A stretch of 11,031 nucleotides of DNA, from positions 1 to 11,031 of the forward strand of contig CANQZO010000042.1 in the NCBI GenBank assembly GCA_947628355.1, read 5' to 3'. This document shows, one piece after another, positions 1-5,905 of this stretch. A program made the translations under genes and the position numbers. The DNA is from Candidatus Gastranaerophilales bacterium. GTDB taxonomy: Bacteria > Cyanobacteriota > Vampirovibrionia > Gastranaerophilales > Gastranaerophilaceae. Numbering within the stretch: the first letter of the stretch is position 1; every line of letters begins with the position of its first letter. The notes beneath the pieces are model-generated. The model made no database searches. It had not been told where the DNA came from and saw only the letters and a list, made by a program, of their open reading frames with translations.

Positions 1-925
1 AAGAATAATAAACTGTGCAAGAGGCGGAATAATTGATGAGGCTGCATTAAAAGACGCACTGCAGTCAGGACAGGTACGCGCTGCCGCTATAGATGTTTTT
101 GAAACAGAGCCCGACATTACCGCTTCACCTTTATATAACAGTGATTGTAATGTTATAATGACTCCTCATCTTGGTGCAAGCACAACAGAAGCTCAATACA
201 ATGTTGCAATAGATGTAGCAGAGCAAATAAGAGATGTATTAACAGGCGGAAGCGCAAAAGCTGCAATAAATATTCCCGCATTAAAATCAGCAATATTGGA
301 ACCCGTAAAAGAATATATGCAGCTTGCGGAAAATTTAGGCGAACTGGTAAGACAGTTATCTAAAGGAAATTTAAAAAACATCAATATAACTGTTAACGGA
401 AATCTTGCGGAATTAAATGTATCTCCTTTGGAAGTTGCAGTTCAAAAGGGTATTTTTTCATCTACTCTTGAAGGAGTTAATTTTGTGAATGCCCCGATTA
501 TTGCAAAAAACAGAGGGATAAATATTATTACTTCAAAATCTCAAAAAGATTGTACATTTATAGGCTCTATATCAGTAACTCTTACAACCGATACAGAAGA
601 AAATACCGTAACGGGCGCTTTAGTCGCAAAAAATATGCCCAGAATTGTAAGAATTAACGATTACAATATGAGTATTGAAGCTGAAGAACATATGTTAATA
701 GTTCCGCACGAAAATAAACCATCTATGGTAGCAAAAGTTGCAGCTGTTATAGGTGAAAACAATATAAACATTAACAGAATGCAGGTTGCTCAAAAGTCAA
801 ATCAAAAAGACAACGTGTCAATAATGATTATTACAATTGATAAAGATGTTAACAGTTCCGTAATGGATAAAATAAATCAGATAGACGGCGTAAAAAACGC
901 TGAGTATATAAAATTAAACGCATAA
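1..925 (+). CDS. serA: D-3-phosphoglycerate dehydrogenase, 3' part (5' end outside window)
   Basis: Oxidises 3-phosphoglycerate to 3-phosphohydroxypyruvate with NAD+, the first step of serine biosynthesis in the cytoplasm. The reading frame is open from base 2 to the stop at 923-925, giving 307 codons; the ATG at 158 is internal. The end of the nucleotide-binding domain is present with all three catalytic positions of the D-2-hydroxyacid dehydrogenase family: Arg in NCARGG (20-22), Glu in FETEP (107-109) and His in TPHLGAST (167-169). An intervening domain follows, then a C-terminal ACT domain of about 80 residues (roughly 680-922), the usual serine-binding regulatory domain. This is the long, type I form. 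The catalytic domain start and most of the Rossmann fold lie upstream of the window. The gene is followed at once by a terminator. Identity is secure; serine feedback is inferred from the ACT domain. Confidence 0.95.
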   Translation, partial: RIINCARGGIIDEAALKDALQSGQVRAAAIDVFETEPDITASPLYNSDCNVIMTPHLGASTTEAQYNVAIDVAEQIRDVLTGGSAKAAINIPALKSAILEPVKEYMQLAENLGELVRQLSKGNLKNINITVNGNLAELNVSPLEVAVQKGIFSSTLEGVNFVNAPIIAKNRGINIITSKSQKDCTFIGSISVTLTTDTEENTVTGALVAKNMPRIVRINDYNMSIEAEEHMLIVPHENKPSMVAKVAAVIGENNININRMQVAQKSNQKDNVSIMIITIDKDVNSSVMDKINQIDGVKNAEYIKLNA

Positions 926-954
926 AAAAGACCTCTCAATTGAGAGGTCTTTTT
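925..954. terminator. Bidirectional intrinsic terminator between serA and the 971-1411 gene
   Basis: A perfect 30-bp palindrome with arms 925-939 and 940-954: a GACCTCTC / GAGAGGTC core flanked by five A on the left and five T on the right. Either strand therefore reads as a GC-containing stem followed by a U tract. It overlaps the last base of the serA stop codon and lies 16 bp from the stop of the convergent minus-strand gene, so it can end transcripts from both sides. Confidence 0.9.
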
Positions 955-970
955 ATTGATATATATATTG

Positions 971-1411
971 TTATTTAACTTCATGTTTAGCTTCAGCAGC
1001 GGCAACATTTCCTTTTGTTTTTTCACACATATATAGACCAACGAACGGAAGTACAAGTATTGCAGCTATTGCACCTTTTGCAGCAACAGGAAGACTTCTA
1101 AATGTTTTAACTATTTCAGCATTTTTTAATACTTCTTTTAAATTGGATAAATTTCCTTCAACATCAGAAACATTAACATTGCTTAAAATCATGGATAGTT
1201 TTGTTTTTGCAGTGTTTACTAAATTCGGGAAAAACCTTTTAACAACGACAGCAGAACCTGCACCCGCTCCTAATGTAGCACCTGCTGCTAAATATGTTTT
1301 TCCAATACCTTTTAAATTTGCTTTAGCACAATCAGCCAAAGTTGCTTTTTTACTGTCTAATTTTTTGTTTGTTAAAATGTGCGGTAATGAACCATAACGT
1401 CCTATTGGCAT
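971..1411 (-). CDS. Small hypothetical membrane protein, 146 residues
   Basis: I do not recognise a family. I chose the ATG at 1409-1411 because AGGAAAGGA (about 1419-1428) lies 7 bases upstream of it; the frame stays open 20 codons further, but the upstream ATG has no such site. The protein is MPIGRYGSLP followed by a short basic region, a Gly/Ala-rich hydrophobic stretch (about residues 40-57), a polar helical middle (65-105), a clear membrane segment (about 108-128) and a charged tail ending AKHEVK. Two hydrophobic hairpin-like segments suggest a membrane-associated protein, perhaps with two transmembrane passes. It is the last gene of the ferritin/flavin reductase strand, 109 bp after the flavin reductase stop, so co-transcription is plausible. 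No catalytic or metal motif is visible. Confidence 0.7.
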   Translation of the reverse strand: MPIGRYGSLPHILTNKKLDSKKATLADCAKANLKGIGKTYLAAGATLGAGAGSAVVVKRFFPNLVNTAKTKLSMILSNVNVSDVEGNLSNLKEVLKNAEIVKTFRSLPVAAKGAIAAILVLPFVGLYMCEKTKGNVAAAEAKHEVK

Positions 1412-1520
1412 ATATACATCCTTTCCTTTACTAATGTTAACTATTTTTGATAATTCAATAAAACATATCAAGTATAAAAATTGCTTTACTGAAATATTTT
1501 ATTAAGAAAATTTAACATTA

Positions 1521-2021
1521 TTATTCTTCTATATATGTAGGTGCAGTTTTAGGACTTTTTCCTTTTATTACATTATGATAATACGCATACGTCATCGGTT
1601 GGTGAGTGCTTAAAATATCTCCGTCTAACACATCCGCTATAAAAAGCGTATGTGTTGAAGTTTCAACCTGCCCTGTAATTTTACATATTAAATACGCACA
1701 AGCATCCTTAACTACAGGCAGATTATTTTTTAACTCATAAGGGATTATTTCAAATTTATCGCAATCACGTCCGCTTCGAAATCCAAATGTACCTATTGCC
1801 AAAGGATTGGAATTTTCAGCCAGTATAGAAACAGAAAATTCTTTTGTTTTTTCCAAACATTCATGCGTATAATTACCATGGTTTACGCTAAGGGCAATCA
1901 TGGCGGGAGATGATGTAATCTGCATTATACTGTTTACAGTGCAGCCAGTATATTTTCCGTTAACACAACAACCAACAATATAAACCCCGTAAGATAAATT
2001 TCTAAACACATTATTATTCAT
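1521..2021 (-). CDS. Flavin reductase-like FMN-binding protein
   Basis: Belongs to the flavin reductase-like domain family (FMN-binding split barrel), which binds FMN and uses NAD(P)H to reduce flavin or a partner redox protein. Start chosen at ATG 2019-2021, with AAAGGAA just upstream; the frame extends to 2066, but that start lies inside a terminator hairpin. Family features in the 166 residues: the first strand and TVNS motif (about 11-31), SSPAMIALSVN (37-47), FGFRSGRDCDKF (79-90) and the HTLFIADV strand (124-131). The C-terminal YYHNVIKGKSPKTAPTY (147-163) resembles the linker that joins this domain to rubredoxin in high-molecular-weight rubredoxins, but here the protein stops three residues later and no rubredoxin follows. 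Ferritin lies directly upstream, suggesting a role in iron or oxygen handling (inference). Confidence 0.85.
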   Translation of the reverse strand: MNNNVFRNLSYGVYIVGCCVNGKYTGCTVNSIMQITSSPAMIALSVNHGNYTHECLEKTKEFSVSILAENSNPLAIGTFGFRSGRDCDKFEIIPYELKNNLPVVKDACAYLICKITGQVETSTHTLFIADVLDGDILSTHQPMTYAYYHNVIKGKSPKTAPTYIEE

Positions 2022-2036
2022 ATAAATTCCTTTGTT

Positions 2037-2064
2037 AAAAAGAGAGAGGTTTAATACCTCTCTC
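2037..2064 (-). terminator. Hairpin terminator or attenuator after ferritin
   Basis: On the minus strand, GAGAGAGGT (2064-2056), loop ATTAA, ACCTCTCTC (2050-2042), then five T (2041-2037). This is a 9-bp perfect stem with a U tract, 12 bp after the ferritin stop. It lies immediately upstream of the flavin reductase ribosome binding site, so read-through would give a partial, ferritin-dominant operon. No independent promoter for the flavin reductase is obvious after the hairpin. Confidence 0.85.
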
Positions 2065-2076
2065 ATAATAATAAAA

Positions 2077-2586
2077 TTAACCGATTACAGGCGCCGTAAA
2101 TGTTCTTGAAGCAAGCTCTTTATCAAGCATAAACAAGCATTGTCTGTCATCACATACAAGATTTAATGTTTTTAATACGTTGCCGACATTTGCTTCTTCT
2201 TCAACCTGTTCTTTTAAATACCAATCCAAGAATGAAACTGCAGCACGGTCGTGTACTTCTTCAGCTACATCAAGCAGCGCATTTATTTTTGAAGTAACTA
2301 ACTGTTCATGTTTTAATACGTCTTCAAAAACTTCACGAGGGCTTGACCAATCTGTTTTTGGTTTTTCAATAGCTTCAAGCACAACTTTTCCGCCGCGTTC
2401 TTGTAAATATTCAAATAAACCCATTGCATGAGCATGTTCTTCCTGCATTTGAACATTCATCCAATTTTTAAATCCTTGTAAATTCATTCTTTCAAAATAT
2501 GCATACATTGAAAGATAAAAATACTCCGAATAAAATTCCGCATTAATCTGGTCGTTGATTGCTTTTTCTAATTTTTCACTAATCAT
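2077..2586 (-). CDS. ftnA: Ferritin (non-haem, bacterial FtnA type)
   Basis: Cytoplasmic iron-storage protein that oxidises Fe(II) at a di-iron ferroxidase centre and deposits mineral inside a 24-subunit shell. At 169 residues it is the normal length. The ferroxidase ligands fall at the same numbers as in E. coli FtnA: Glu17, Glu50, His53, Glu94, with Gln127 and Glu130 of the third-iron site region (KEQVEEE). The N-terminal helix INAEFYSEYFYLSMYAYFE and the QMQEEHAHAM helix are typical, and there is no haem-binding Met pattern of bacterioferritin. Start ATG 2584-2586 is preceded by AAAGGAGAT. It is the first gene of the minus-strand group, divergent from the solute-binding protein, and is followed by a strong hairpin before the flavin reductase. 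The symbol follows the E. coli homologue; ftn is also used. Confidence 0.95.
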   Translation of the reverse strand: MISEKLEKAINDQINAEFYSEYFYLSMYAYFERMNLQGFKNWMNVQMQEEHAHAMGLFEYLQERGGKVVLEAIEKPKTDWSSPREVFEDVLKHEQLVTSKINALLDVAEEVHDRAAVSFLDWYLKEQVEEEANVGNVLKTLNLVCDDRQCLFMLDKELASRTFTAPVIG

Positions 2587-2658
2587 GATTTATCTCCTTT
2601 ACCTCTTTTAATTTTATTTTACTACGGAATTAAATAAATACATTAACCGATAATTTAT

Positions 2659-2666
2659 ATTATAAT
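2659..2666. promoter_or_regulatory. Candidate overlapping divergent -10 elements between ferritin and the solute-binding protein
   Basis: The 108-bp divergent intergenic region (2587-2694) contains a perfect TATAAT on the plus strand at 2661-2666 and a perfect TATAAT on the minus strand at 2664-2659, overlapping by four bases. Neither has a convincing -35 hexamer at 16-18 bp. The surrounding DNA is almost all A/T, so chance matches are expected. I see no clear Fur or PerR box. Confidence 0.3.
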
Positions 2667-2694
2667 AAATAATAATCTAATCGGAGTTGTATCA

Positions 2695-3894
2695 ATGAAG
2701 CGCATTACTAAAATAATATTAACCCTGCTTATAATAATTATTATTCTCGCATTTACACTGCATTCAAATAAACAAAATGCCCAAAAATTAACAATTACCT
2801 TTTGGACACTTCAATTAGGCACCTTTGACAAATATATAAATAATATTATAAAAGAATACGAAACATCACATAAAAACGTAAAAATAAAATGGATAGATGT
2901 GCCCTACAGCGAGGGTGAAAAAAGAACCTTAGCTTCAATTTTAACGGATAATCCGCCCGACCTTGTTAATTTAACCCCCGATTTTTCACTTCTTTTAGCT
3001 CAAAAAAATGCTTTATACACTTTTGATAAAGAGGAATTAAACCAATTTATACCTACACTAACGGAAACATTAAAATATAACAGAAAATATTTCGGAATAC
3101 CTTTTTACGCTACATCTGCCGTTACTCTGTATAATTCCGCATTAACAAATTACGAACCTAAAACTTATGATGAATTATTTAAATTATCATCTCCGAACGG
3201 AACTTATATAACTATGATAAATTTTGCGGAAAATGATACCCTTCTAAAAATATTAAATAAATATAATATCAATTCCCCGCAAAACATTAACAGCCAAAAA
3301 AGCGTGCAGTTGTTTTCAGAGTTTAAAAGACTTTATGACAATAACCTTGTTCCAAAAGAAAGTATAACTCAAACTCACCGCGATGCGCTTGAAAAATATA
3401 TGTCAGGACAACTTCAATACCTTGTGACAGGCGCAAATTTTATTAATATGATTAAAGAAAATGCCCCCGAAATTTATAAAAACACAAAAATAATCCCTCA
3501 ATTAAAGGGAGATACAGGGCTTTATGACTATTCATTAATGAATTTTATAATCCCTTTAAAATCAAAACATCCGCAAATTGCTTTGGACTTCGCACTTTAT
3601 TTTACAAATAAAACCAATCAGCTTGAATTTGCAAAAATGACTCCCATTCTGCCCGTAAATAAAGAAGCTCTTACGGATGATTATTTTAAGACTGCCGCAA
3701 AAAATGACCTTGCCTCTAAGGCTAGAATTATCAGTGCCAGCCAGCTGTATAATCTGCAGCCGCCATTACCTGCAATAAAAAACAAAAAAGAACTTAATAC
3801 TTTAAGCGCAAACTATGTTCAAGAAATATTAATTAAAAACACTCCCGTAAAACAGGCTCTTGATAAATTTGCATCGGACTGGGATAAACTTTAA
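2695..3894 (+). CDS. ABC transporter-type extracellular solute-binding protein (family 1), membrane-anchored
   Basis: Resembles the family-1 (sugar/oligosaccharide type) solute-binding proteins that capture a ligand outside the cytoplasmic membrane and deliver it to an ABC importer. Of 399 residues, about 5-22 form one very hydrophobic segment after MKRITK. There is no lipobox Cys, so this is an uncleaved anchor or a poor signal peptide. The mature part shows the family pattern: LTITFWTLQ at the start, a helix ending KEYETSHKNVKIKW, NPPDLVNL, then FGIPFYATSAVTLYN, and a C-terminal lobe with PLKSKHPQIALDFALYFTN. CGGAG lies 8 bases before ATG 2695. No permease or ATPase gene is adjacent, so the ligand cannot be inferred; the next gene is an LptF/G permease 35 bp downstream. 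An orphan receptor or a remote transporter partner is possible. Confidence 0.85.
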   Translation: MKRITKIILTLLIIIIILAFTLHSNKQNAQKLTITFWTLQLGTFDKYINNIIKEYETSHKNVKIKWIDVPYSEGEKRTLASILTDNPPDLVNLTPDFSLLLAQKNALYTFDKEELNQFIPTLTETLKYNRKYFGIPFYATSAVTLYNSALTNYEPKTYDELFKLSSPNGTYITMINFAENDTLLKILNKYNINSPQNINSQKSVQLFSEFKRLYDNNLVPKESITQTHRDALEKYMSGQLQYLVTGANFINMIKENAPEIYKNTKIIPQLKGDTGLYDYSLMNFIIPLKSKHPQIALDFALYFTNKTNQLEFAKMTPILPVNKEALTDDYFKTAAKNDLASKARIISASQLYNLQPPLPAIKNKKELNTLSANYVQEILIKNTPVKQALDKFASDWDKL

Positions 3895-3929
3895 TTGGAA
3901 AAACCTGTTTTTTGTTTTAAAATTAACTT

Positions 3930-5045
3930 ATGAACTATTTAAAAAATCTTACTAAATTAGATAAATATTTATTAAAACAAATTTTTGAAGTATTTGTTCT
4001 TGGTGTAGTTGTTTTTACATCAATAATATTTGCCTCGGATACATTTATATCATTGATAAAACAAATATCCGCATACGGAATGCCCGTTAAAATTGCATTT
4101 ATGATTATAATATTAAATCTTCCGTCGGTTATAGTTATGACTATACCTATGAGTGTTTTGTTTTCAACAGTTATGACCGTAAATAAATTATGTCTGCAAT
4201 CTGAAATAACGGTAATGAAAGCCTGCGGTATCGGAATTAAAAGGATTGCTAAACCTATATTTGCTTTTGCGGCAATAATGGCATTTTTAACATTTTTTAT
4301 TAATGAAACAATCGTTCCGATAACGGCATCACAGTCAAAGACTCTGGCATTATATGCACTTGTTCAGCGTAACATTCCCGAGGGTAAAAGAAATTTCTCT
4401 ATGAAAGAATTAAAAGACGGAAACTACCTAAAAAGACTTTTTTATGTTGAAAAATGTGAGGATAAACAATTTGCAAATGTTTCAATTTTAGATGTTTCCG
4501 ATTCCGATAAAATTCAAATTCTCCAAGCAAAAACAGGCACATCCGTTATTGAGGGCTGGCAGTTTGATAATGCTTCCGTTTATACTATATCCAGAACAGG
4601 CAAAACACTTAATACTTCTTGGATAGAAAGAACTGTTGTAGATTTTGGCAGCGACATTCAAGCTCAGCTTGACAAGAAAAATGACGGTTCCGATTTTAAT
4701 TTTATTCAACTGTTACCCTACTTAAAATCAAATTATAAAAACATGAGTGCTGATACTCTTGCAAAATATCAAGTTCGCTTCTGGGAAAAAATAGCACTTC
4801 CTTTAACAACTTTTGTTTTCGTATTAATCGGCATTCCGCTTGCTATAACCCCGCCCAGAGTAAGACATAACAGAGGTTTTTTATTCAGTATTGCGATAAT
4901 TTTTTGTTACTATATCATAAGAGCTTTTTCAATGGCGTTAGGCTATAATCAAACTGTTAATCCGATGATTGCAGCTAATTTACCTAATATAATTATTGGG
5001 ATAGCCGGTTATTACCTGTATAAGAATAAATCAGAAAATATATAA
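3930..5045 (+). CDS. LptF/LptG-family permease (YjgP/YjgQ)
   Basis: Inner-membrane component of the LPS export ABC complex (with LptB ATPase and LptC), which extracts lipopolysaccharide for transport across the periplasm. The 371 residues fit the family: three N-terminal membrane segments (about 18-36, 54-82, 109-125), a periplasmic beta-jellyroll region (about 130-280) and three C-terminal segments (about 287-307, 316-334, 346-363). The cytoplasmic stretch SEITVMKACGIGIKRI (91-106) matches the coupling helix that contacts LptB. E. coli has separate LptF and LptG; I cannot say which this is, so no symbol is given. There is no Shine-Dalgarno-like sequence before ATG 3930; a stop codon two codons upstream rules out an earlier start. 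It may be translated from the solute-binding protein transcript (35-bp gap). Confidence 0.9.
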   Translation: MNYLKNLTKLDKYLLKQIFEVFVLGVVVFTSIIFASDTFISLIKQISAYGMPVKIAFMIIILNLPSVIVMTIPMSVLFSTVMTVNKLCLQSEITVMKACGIGIKRIAKPIFAFAAIMAFLTFFINETIVPITASQSKTLALYALVQRNIPEGKRNFSMKELKDGNYLKRLFYVEKCEDKQFANVSILDVSDSDKIQILQAKTGTSVIEGWQFDNASVYTISRTGKTLNTSWIERTVVDFGSDIQAQLDKKNDGSDFNFIQLLPYLKSNYKNMSADTLAKYQVRFWEKIALPLTTFVFVLIGIPLAITPPRVRHNRGFLFSIAIIFCYYIIRAFSMALGYNQTVNPMIAANLPNIIIGIAGYYLYKNKSENI

Positions 5046-5308
5046 TTGTAACAAAATGTAAATATTTCAAAAACGTATTTTTATATATTTAATATATACT
5101 GAATAAATATTTTATATTGATTGAAAATATAATAATTTCCAAATATTTTCATGCGAAAAATTGTTAAATGACTTGTAATGATTGGCTTTTAAACCAATTT
5201 ATCCAAACAATCAAAATAACAATAATAAGTTAAGCAATTCTTAAACAGGAAAATTTTTTATATAAATGTGGGTTAGTTAAAAGTAAATTTAGAAATGGTA
5301 GGTTAGTT
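5046..5308. other. 263-bp AT-rich intergenic leader without a gene
   Basis: No credible coding region on either strand; the longest ATG frame noted on the plus strand is 21 codons (5168-5233) with no ribosome binding site. It holds a TATAAT at 5128-5133 without a good -35, a weak A/T inverted repeat (5123-5130 with 5143-5150), a small palindrome ATTGG/CCAAT (5181-5185 with 5194-5198) and a duplicated element just before the next gene. It most likely carries the promoter and 5' leader of the 5309 gene. I see no clear terminator for the upstream permease. Confidence 0.6.
5181..5198. promoter_or_regulatory. Imperfect 18-bp palindrome, possible operator
   Basis: ATTGG at 5181-5185 pairs with CCAAT at 5194-5198, and after one C/A mismatch two further T-A pairs continue inward. 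It is too weak for a terminator and has no T tract. It could be a protein-binding site in the leader of the downstream gene. Chance occurrence in A/T-rich DNA is possible. Confidence 0.2.
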
Positions 5309-5309
5309 A
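5268..5309 (+). repeat. Two copies of a 12-bp element, 30 bp apart, at the start of the 5309 gene
   Basis: GTGGGTTAGTTA at 5268-5279 and GTAGGTTAGTTA at 5298-5309 differ at one base and are spaced exactly 30 bp. The second copy supplies the only purine-rich (GGTAGG) ribosome-binding candidate and its last base is the A of the ATG. The first copy leads to no usable start. Eight bases of each copy (GTTAGTTA) are fully complementary to TAACTAAC at 5843-5850 in the 3' untranslated region of the same gene. Confidence 0.55.
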
Positions 5310-5830
5310 TGGGGTACGCATTATTTGCAAATCGTAAATTGTACTTGATCAATAAAGAGTTCATGTTACAACAAAAACTTACGTTACTTACGGAAGAAAG
5401 CATGAGAATGGCAGAGTTTTCCGCTAATATCTTTGATGGAAAAGTAACATTGGAAGAAATGGCTAGTGATCCGTCCAATTACTATAACTATATGCTATTT
5501 TTAGAAGGATCGGATGCATTTAAAGAGATGGAAGATGCTGATGGCGGTTATGGTACAACAGTATCAGAAATTGGGAATATGGCATACGAAACCGACCAAA
5601 GCGAAGCATATTTAGCTGCAGTTGCAAGTTTACTGGATACATCAGTAGGTGAAATATACGCTCAGCAAGAATGCAAAAAAGTAGAAGTTCAACAGAATTT
5701 GATAGAATTGGAACAACAGAAAATTCAAACTCAATTAACCGCTGTAACAAAAGAACTTGAATCTGTTGAAGATGCAGAAGGCAAAGCAATAGAACAAGCA
5801 ACCCCGAAATATTCAGGCGTAAGCAGATAA
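5309..5830 (+). CDS. Hypothetical helical protein with C-terminal coiled coil, 173 residues
   Basis: No family recognised with confidence. The protein begins MGYALFANRK, then a long amphipathic helix to about residue 42. A loop follows with TLEEMASDPSNYYNYM (47-62), an acidic/Gly region EDADGGYG (75-82), a second helical block (96-120) and a Gln/Glu-rich coiled coil (about 118-158); it ends TPKYSGVSR. There is no signal peptide and no membrane segment. The small N-terminal block followed by a basic helix, together with a C-terminal coiled coil, recalls abundant lineage-specific proteins of Gastranaerophilales and the helical ends of type III/flagellar axial or translocon proteins, but that is an impression only. 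It stands alone, with a 263-bp leader and its own strong terminator, which suggests a monocistronic and possibly well-expressed gene. The ribosome binding site, GGTAGG, is atypical. Confidence 0.75.
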   Translation: MGYALFANRKLYLINKEFMLQQKLTLLTEESMRMAEFSANIFDGKVTLEEMASDPSNYYNYMLFLEGSDAFKEMEDADGGYGTTVSEIGNMAYETDQSEAYLAAVASLLDTSVGEIYAQQECKKVEVQQNLIELEQQKIQTQLTAVTKELESVEDAEGKAIEQATPKYSGVSR

Positions 5831-5855
5831 TAAAACAAAAACTAACTAACAAATT

Positions 5856-5889
5856 ACTAAAAGGAGTGACTAAAGTCACTCCTTTTAGT
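5856..5889. terminator. Bidirectional intrinsic terminator, 16-bp perfect stem
   Basis: ACTAAAAGGAGTGACT (5856-5871) and AGTCACTCCTTTTAGT (5874-5889) are perfect reverse complements around AA. Read on the plus strand, the stem is followed by a T-rich run (5889-5898); on the minus strand, T-rich sequence also follows. It sits 25 bp after the 5309 gene and 16 bp after the end of the minus-strand operon, so it can stop both convergent transcripts. Confidence 0.9.
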
Positions 5890-5905
5890 TTTATTATTTC
5901 TTTCA

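Noticed and set aside
2645..2672. PerR or Fur-like box in the ferritin upstream region
   Set aside because: The A/T palindromic stretch matches the PerR consensus at too few positions once aligned; not distinguishable from background.
3895..3929. Terminator between the solute-binding protein and the permease
   Set aside because: Only a 5-6 bp A/T-type stem with a two-base loop can be drawn; co-transcription is more likely.
5123..5150. Inverted repeat GAAAATAT/ATATTTTC after the LptF/G permease as its terminator
   Set aside because: Stem is almost wholly A/T with a 12-base loop and no T tract; too weak to call.
5168..5233. A 21-codon ATG frame in the 263-bp leader
   Set aside because: No ribosome binding site, A/T-driven composition and no recognisable peptide; treated as chance.
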